Below are positions 58,823-64,000 of a stretch of 64,000 nt of DNA, in pieces. Both the position numbers and the translations under genes were made by a program. Each line of letters opens with the position of its first letter. Positions within the stretch are counted from its first letter, which is position 1. Origin of the DNA: Dastarcus helophoroides (Eukaryota; Arthropoda; Insecta; Coleoptera; Bothrideridae); the NCBI GenBank assembly GCA_028583605.1, contig CM053334.1, positions 18,524,523 to 18,588,522 on the forward strand, in the 5' to 3' direction. The notes below the pieces were generated by a model. It was not told the origin of the DNA. It ran no database searches and saw only the letters and a program-made list of their open reading frames with translations.

Positions 58823-59818
58823 TTAACAGAGAATCTTGTTCACTAGTGCAGCGAAGATTGCCACCATAGGCGCCCAAATTTCCAATCCTGACGCCCCGCT
58901 CCCGTGTTTGCACTCGTGCTTCCAATCGTGGTAACTCACGGTAATAGGCTTCAAAATCTTCACGAAGTCATCATAGGGGCAATTGAATTCGCATCCAGGT
59001 AGCACCAGCTGTCCCAAATCATCCCCGTTCTTGAAGAACAAATTCATGTAAGTCTTCGTCCCATCCGTTTTCATCTCCATGATGATGGTCGCCGCATATT
59101 CGGGCGTCTCGGTCTGATTGAGAACCCCCATGCTGTTAAGGGTTGTTATGAGGGTGTTGTGGTGGCCCGATAGCATGATGAATTTCCGTGCCCAGAAATC
59201 GAAGTCTAGGGCGAGATTTTTGCCGGCGAAACGATCGAAATGATCGACGATTTGGCTGAAGAGTGGTCCGACGTATAAGCGTTGCATTTCGGTCGTGTAT
59301 GTTGGTATCAGGTAGCTTAAGTCGAAGAGCGGTTTGGTTAAATTGGGGAAGACGTCTTTGGTCCATTCGGGGAGAGTGAAATTGAATTCTTGTTCGATGG
59401 TGAGGGTGTCGTGGAGTTTTTTAACGTTTTTGAATGTTTTGATATCGAGTCCGGTTGCGTTCGATAGAAATTGGTAAAGATGCTTATTTTTTTCGTCAAG
59501 TTTTGTAAAATCTTCAGATTTGAGTAGGTTTCTTTGGACATGGTTGTGTTTTTGGCATGGTTTACCCATACCTAGGAGGTAGTCGTCTTCGTATGGGGTC
59601 GTATGGATGGGAATCGGTTGCCATTTTATGTCCTTGTCGAATAAATCTTCCGCTTCGGGTGTGTAGAGACCTGCGAGATTGGAAGCTGCCGAATCTAGGG
59701 CTCTGTCCATGTCGGTTGATACGACGTAGATGTCGGAATCCGAATATCGAGTCGGGAGGAAACCGTCGTATCTTTTTCGGAACCATTGGCCCAAGTGGTA
59801 GTGACGCTCTTTACCTTT
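58823..59818 (-). CDS. Acid phosphatase last exon
   Basis: 332 codons including TAA at 58825-58823. It starts KGKERHYHLGQW after acceptor ATTCTCCAACAG. Uninterrupted throughout, with conserved cysteines spread along the exon (KPCQK, GCEFNC, HECKHG) as in secreted acid phosphatases, and a C-terminal hydrophobic segment. Confidence 0.94.
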   Translation of the reverse strand, partial: KGKERHYHLGQWFRKRYDGFLPTRYSDSDIYVVSTDMDRALDSAASNLAGLYTPEAEDLFDKDIKWQPIPIHTTPYEDDYLLGMGKPCQKHNHVQRNLLKSEDFTKLDEKNKHLYQFLSNATGLDIKTFKNVKKLHDTLTIEQEFNFTLPEWTKDVFPNLTKPLFDLSYLIPTYTTEMQRLYVGPLFSQIVDHFDRFAGKNLALDFDFWARKFIMLSGHHNTLITTLNSMGVLNQTETPEYAATIIMEMKTDGTKTYMNLFFKNGDDLGQLVLPGCEFNCPYDDFVKILKPITVSYHDWKHECKHGSGASGLEIWAPMVAIFAALVNKILC

Positions 59819-60103
59819 CTGTTGGAGAATATTTCAAAGATAATACGTAATTCTGAAGCAATGTTCTTTTATGATCAAATAGGTAGCGCAACCAAATAAT
59901 TTAAATTTTCCATAAATTCGAAATCCGAAATTTCGTTTTATGTCTGGTGTCAGTAACATGATTGGATTTTATTAAAAGGGAAGGATTTTCGAGGTTTAAC
60001 TTACAGTTATGAGTTGGCCGAAATTTTTTGGCCAATAAGAGATGTTTCGGTATGGATCAGTTGGGTAGCTGTCGTCTATAACTCTTTCGCCATGTCGGAA
60101 AAT
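58823..60103 (-). CDS. Histidine acid phosphatase (last two coding exons; 5' exon outside window)
   Basis: Minus-strand gene with exons 60103-60005 and 59818-58823, joined in phase 0 across a 186-bp GT-AG intron. The first exon begins IFRHGER, the RHG active-site signature of branch-2 histidine phosphatases (lysosomal, prostatic and insect venom type). The second continues with the LGQWFRKRY and VVSTDMDRALDSAASNLAGL blocks. The usual downstream HD catalytic pair is read as GHHNTL at 59167-59150, so the expected Asp is His. Potential N-glycosylation sites (NATG, NFT, NLT, NQT) and a hydrophobic C-terminus (LEIWAPMVAIFAALVNKILC) suggest a secreted or membrane-anchored protein. The signal-peptide exon must lie to the right, past a retrotransposon in the intron. 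Confidence 0.93.
60005..60103 (-). CDS. Acid phosphatase exon with RHG motif
   Basis: Thirty-three codons, phase 0 on both sides. The acceptor is CGTTTTCAG on the minus strand and the donor is GTAAGT. Contains RHGER, whose His is the phosphorylated nucleophile in this family, followed by YPTDPY, typical of insect members, and a YWPKNFGQLIT segment leading into the next exon. Confidence 0.92.
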
Positions 60104-60300
60104 CTGAAAACGATTTTATTAATAGAACATCCTAAACTGAATGTGCGAAATATATTTCAGATTTTTCTTTTGGTGCACGGTACACAAACTTTTAATAAGT
60201 TGGTCTGGATAAACGTAATAAGATTATTTAATCAGCTACGCACATCTTTAAAGAATTCATGCAAATTGTAGAATGGTGTTTTGTTCAAATTCGTTGATAC
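60104..60300 (-). other. Acid phosphatase intron with dispersed repeat fragment
   Basis: Intron sequence upstream of the RHG exon. 60231-60297 is an inverted match to 42303 onwards, broken at the LTR insertion point. Confidence 0.6.
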
Positions 60301-60656
60301 TGTAACCAAATGTAAATTATAGAATGTAGCGCATAAGAAAAGTTTCTAGAAATATCTGATAAGGGGAAAGCGGCCGCGATAACGAAGCAAATGGCAGATA
60401 AGCGTTCCCGAAATTTCGGCAAACGATAAGCCTTATCTGGCGGATTGTTCTAGAACCTGGAGGCCAAAACTATATAAGGCGGTCGGCTTTCCCTCGTAGT
60501 TAGTTAGTTAGAGTCAGTCAGTGTAATTAGTGAGTTAGTAATTAGAAGCAAATAAGTGAGTTCATTATTCAGTTGTGGTGTTCCGAGTCTGGTAATAAAG
60601 TGGGTCTTATCCAATTCATGTGTTAATAATAATCTTGAACCGATAAGCGCGTAACA
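60301..60656 (+). mobile_element. Solo-type LTR of a Ty3/gypsy element, TSD ATAC
   Basis: Begins TGTAAC and ends GTAACA, flanked by ATAC at 60297-60300 and 60657-60660. It aligns along its length with the reverse complement of 44386-44766. Contains a TATA box (TATATAAG, 60471), a poly(A) signal AATAAA (60594), two TTCTAGAA motifs (60344, 60448) and several GATAAG motifs. It is inserted in an intron of the acid phosphatase gene and in an older dispersed repeat that also occurs near 42300. Confidence 0.85.
60471..60478 (+). promoter_or_regulatory. LTR TATA box
   Basis: TATATAAG in the same position relative to the LTR ends as TATATAAGG in the antisense solo LTR at 44570-44562; the conserved spacing supports a functional element promoter. 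Confidence 0.7.
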
Positions 60657-60688
60657 ATACTGTAACGCAATGTAAATAGATGAAATAG

Positions 60689-61475
60689 GTAAAACCTCCG
60701 ACCTATGACGGAAAAACATCCTTCCACACCTACAGAAAACAGTTCGAAGCTGCTACTAAGGCCAATCAGTGGACGAAGGAAGCAAAGGCAACCTCATTAG
60801 TGGTATCCCTGCGCGGAGATGCTTTGGAATTACTCCGAACTCTATCGGATCAAGAACAAGCCAATTATGAAGATCTAGTTAGGGCTTTAGAGCTGAGATT
60901 TGGGGACCAACATTTGCAGCAAGTTTTCCAGTCGCAGCTGCTAATAAGAAGACAGAAAAAGTGGAGAAACGCTGCAAGAATTCGAGGTTGACGTTAGAAG
61001 ATTGGCGTACATCGCCTATCCAACAGCACCAACCGACTTTCTGCAACTCCACGCAGTTAGAATCTTCATAAAAGGAATAAGAGACCCGGAAGTTCAGAGA
61101 GTGATACGCCTGTCAAACGTCCGAACATTAGGGGAGGCACTGATTAGAGCTTTGGAAGTTGAAGCCGCTTACAAGGTTTCAGAGTCAGGGGCTTCACGCT
61201 GAATAAGGAAATCAGACATCGAAGAGGCGACAAATGACCATGATCTCGTGAACATAAACGCCAACATGAAGGAAATGAACGCGAACATGAAGAAAATGGA
61301 CGGGAGCATGAACACTAACTTGAAGAAAATTGACGCGAGCATTCAGGAACTGGTGGGAACTCTTAAAGGTAGATCCAACCGAAGCACATGTTACAACTGT
61401 GGCAAACCGGGGCACTTTAAGAAGGACTGCAGGTCGGCCCCAAGAAGTCGACAAGCCTCACAGCAGGAAAACTAA
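60689..61475 (+). pseudogene. gag: Retrotransposon gag, broken
   Basis: Starts without a methionine just after a TAG, because the 5' end is deleted. A capsid-like region ends with a CCHC zinc knuckle (CYNCGKPGHFKKDC, 61389-61430). Two breaks are visible: a +1 shift at the A run 60956-60960 and an in-frame TGA at 61200-61202. Reading resumes in the same frame beyond the TGA and ends at TAA 61475. The overlap with pol is in the -1 frame, as expected for gag-pol frameshifting in this superfamily. Confidence 0.85.
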
Positions 61476-64000
61476 AATCAGCCAGTGGGAAGGGGCACTC
61501 ACTGGCTGGTGTCGAACAACGAGCCCCCAAAACTCTTTCCATCAAACAGATAAAAATGACCATGGAAAGTTTAGTAGTTGCAGCCAGCGCAGATGGAAGG
61601 AATGTACAGGCCACAGTCGACACAGGCGCCATGGTTACTTTAGCACGAAGGAACATTCTTCCGTCACAACCGAAGATACTGTCGCAAAGAATGGTCCTCA
61701 GGACAGTTACGGGAGATACTGCGCCAATTATAGGAGATGCAGACGTCCTGATTGGTCTGGGAAAACTAAGGATTTCGCATCGGGTGTTGGTGGCAAATAT
61801 CGAAGACGAACTGATTCTGGGAATGGACGTAATCAGGCAACATGGCTTTACTTTCGACCCAGCGCAGAACATTTTAAAGATTGGAAATGAAGAGCTTGTC
61901 CTGACTACACCAAAGGACATTCCAAAGGAGATAAGACTGTTTGCCTGCGAAACAGCTGTAGTGCAGGGAAGCAGCAAGAAGACGGTTATGGCTGTGATGG
62001 AAGGAGATTTGGGCTGCTGCGTTGGAATTAGTGGAACCGATTTATGACATTTCCAAGAATTTGCTAGTGGCGAGATCCGTGGTTAAAGCATCTCAGAAGG
62101 TACCTGTGAGAGTTGCCAACGTGTTCCCAACAGCACGCTCAATCAAAAAGGGTACTACTCTGGCAGTCTGTACTCCGGTAGCCTCAATAAGCTCCTTGGG
62201 AGACAGTTGTGCGCCAGTACAGGAAACGAAGATTGGGCAAGTCAAGTTGGAAGTGGACTTGAAACACTTTTCCAAGGAAGAAGTAGTTCTGGCTAAGTCA
62301 TTTCTAAAGAAAAACCACGGCGTTTTTACCGATGAAGACCGAAATCTAGGAAGGGCCGACGTAGTTCGACACAAAATCAACACCGGCAATGCAACACCTA
62401 TTCGTCAACCCCCTAGAAGATTACCGGTGGCCAAGCAAGAGGAAGTCGCGGGACTGGTTAAGAAGATGATGAACGATGGAGTCATCGAGGAGTCCAATAG
62501 TCCATGGTCTTCCCCTGTAGTCTTGGTTACAAAGAAGGACGGGTCAAAAAGATTCTGTGTCGACTACCGGAGATTAAACGTCGTCACTAAAAAGGACAGC
62601 TACCCCTTGCCAAGAATTGATGACACAATAACGGCCTTGTCTGGGTCCACCTGGTTTTTAACTTTGGACTTGAAAAGTGGCTATTGGCAAGTGAGCATAG
62701 ACCCCGACGACAAAGAAAAGACGGCCTTTTCATCTGGGAGTGGATTATATCAGTTCACGGTTATGCCTTTGGGACTATGCAACGCACCGGCTACTTTCGA
62801 ACGTCTAATGGAACTAGTACTTCAAGGACTCACTTGGAAAACCTGCTTGGTTTACCTAGATGACGTCATGGTGATGGGCAAGATCTTTAAAGAACATTTG
62901 GAAAATCTTCAAGAAGTTTTCGACAGATTAAAGCAAGCTAACTTAAAGCTGAATCCAAAGAAGTGCTCTTTGTTCCAAAGGAAAGTAGAATTTTTGGGCC
63001 ACACTGTATCAGCCGCAGGAGTTGAAACAAATATTAGCAAGACTCAAGCAATTCGTGACTGGCCAAGACTCAACGACAAACATGAACTGAGGAGTTTCTT
63101 GGGGCTATGTACCTATTACAGAAGATTTGTGAAAGGTTTCGCCAACATCGCTGCGCCGTTGCATCAACTAACGGAAGGAAGAAGGCCGTACGTCTGGACT
63201 CCCGACTGTGATACCGCTTTCCGAAAACTGAAGTCCGCCTTGCGCACAAGCCCTATCTTGGCTTATCCTCAGCAGATTGGGAAGTTTGTGTTAGACACAG
63301 ATGCCAGCAACGTCAGCATTGGAGCTGTGCTGTCCCAAGTTCAAGGCGGTGAAGAAAGAGTAATCGAATATTACAGCAAGATCCTGACGAAGCCGGAGAG
63401 GAACTATTGCACCACCAGGAAGGAACTACTTGCGATAGTGAAGGCCGTGGAACACTTTCACAAGTATTTGTACGGGCAAGAATTCCTCATCAAAACTGAC
63501 CATTCGGCACTTTCTTGGTTACTCCGAATGAAGAACGCGGAGGGACAGACGGCTAGATGGTTAGAAAGGCTTCAGCAGTATCACTTTAAGGTGCATCATC
63601 GACCGGAACGACAGCATAACAACACTGACGCTTTGTCCAGAAGACCTTGTGGGGATTGCAAACATTGCAAGCGAGTTGAGGACCATGAGGACATGGTGGA
63701 TATAAGGGTCACTTCTGTCCAGCCAGAAGACGAATGGACTGTTGAAGGTCTTCGGAAGCTACAGAGGAGCGACGCTGATATCGGACCCATATTGGAATGG
63801 AAAGAAGCTGGAGACAGACCGGAATGGCAAGAGGTTTCCGACAGAAGTCCAGCTCTTAAGAATTGGTGGGCTCAATGGAAATCCCTCCAGGTCGAGGACG
63901 GGGTACTGAAGAGAGCATGGGAAAACGCGGATGGAAAGCGTGTCAACTTGCAGTTGGTGGTGCCTCAGGAGAAGATTCCACAGGTCTTGTGGGAGGTGCA
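61476..64000 (+). pseudogene. pol: Retrotransposon pol (protease, RT, RNase H), one frameshift, 3' partial
   Basis: The protease carries the DTGA active-site motif near 61620. That frame stops at 62047; the rest of pol continues in the +1 frame, with the switch at the GGG run near 62011. RT motifs include FCVDYRRLN, TLDLKSGYWQ and YLDD (62853-62864), followed by the connection and RNase H region with TDAS (about 63298) and DALSRR. From about 62012 the frame is open to the window edge, so RT and RNase H look recently active. Confidence 0.9.

Larger units (their letters stand above)
60661..64000 (+). mobile_element. Ty3/gypsy LTR retrotransposon, 5' deleted, runs off window
   Basis: The first 28 bp (TGTAACGCAATG...) match the start of the LTRs at 44766 (minus) and 60301, then the sequence jumps directly into gag coding. 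The remainder of the LTR, the primer-binding site and the gag start are missing. Gag, protease, reverse transcriptase and RNase H follow in order; integrase and the 3' LTR would lie beyond 64000. The protease to RT order and YLDD motif place it in Ty3/gypsy. It lies antisense in an intron of the acid phosphatase gene. Confidence 0.9.

Noticed and set aside
61330..61890. 186-residue plus-strand frame and its minus-strand counterpart over the retrotransposon
   Set aside because: They are out-of-frame shadows of gag and protease, which carry the CCHC and DTGA motifs in other frames.

Overview
This is an AT-rich eukaryotic window, almost certainly from an insect. The evidence is spliced genes with GT-AG introns, an insect-type histidine acid phosphatase, a Ty3/gypsy element with 4-bp target duplications, hAT-type elements, a Penelope-type hammerhead and very large intronic minisatellites. 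I cannot name the order from sequence alone. Most short open frames here are by-products of satellites that lack stop codons.

Two host genes are present. A plus-strand calcium/calmodulin-dependent protein kinase kinase (CaMKK) occupies most of the window: nine exons from 4536 to 50633, predicted 592 residues, with one intron of about 32 kb. Downstream, on the minus strand, are the last two coding exons of a secreted or membrane-anchored histidine acid phosphatase (60103 down to 58823). Its first exon lies beyond the right edge, and its intron carries a Ty3/gypsy retrotransposon (60661 to the window end) next to a solo LTR of the same family.

Layout: 1-4010, a 133-bp satellite; 4536-6480, CaMKK exons 1-2; 6481-38471, giant intron 2. 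Intron 2 holds an AAATTTCG satellite (7.2-10 kb), an AGTCACTTAT satellite (10-21 kb, interrupted by a 15-bp minisatellite at 14.8-15.4 kb), an AAATTTTGAAA satellite with higher-order repeats (23-30 kb) and the AAATTTCG satellite again in inverted order (31.4-36 kb). The two AAATTTCG blocks are the arms of a 29.6-kb inverted structure with matching TAGGGATGTC ends at 6891 and 36490. Next come a Penelope-like fragment with a hammerhead ribozyme and a 198-bp perfect inverted repeat (37.1-37.8 kb), CaMKK exons 3-9 (38472-50633) with introns holding hAT elements, an antisense LINE RNase H fragment and a solo LTR, then a third AAATTTCG block (53.6-57.2 kb), the acid phosphatase and the retrotransposon.

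The most unusual signals are: several hundred sense-strand copies of a complete 3' splice-site-like motif inside intron 2; the inverted satellite superstructure with conserved internal boxes; the hammerhead and its fold-back neighbourhood; a 231-bp triplication ending exactly at a splice acceptor; and four single-base (+1) breaks in otherwise intact reading frames, mostly at homopolymers, which look more like consensus errors than gene death.
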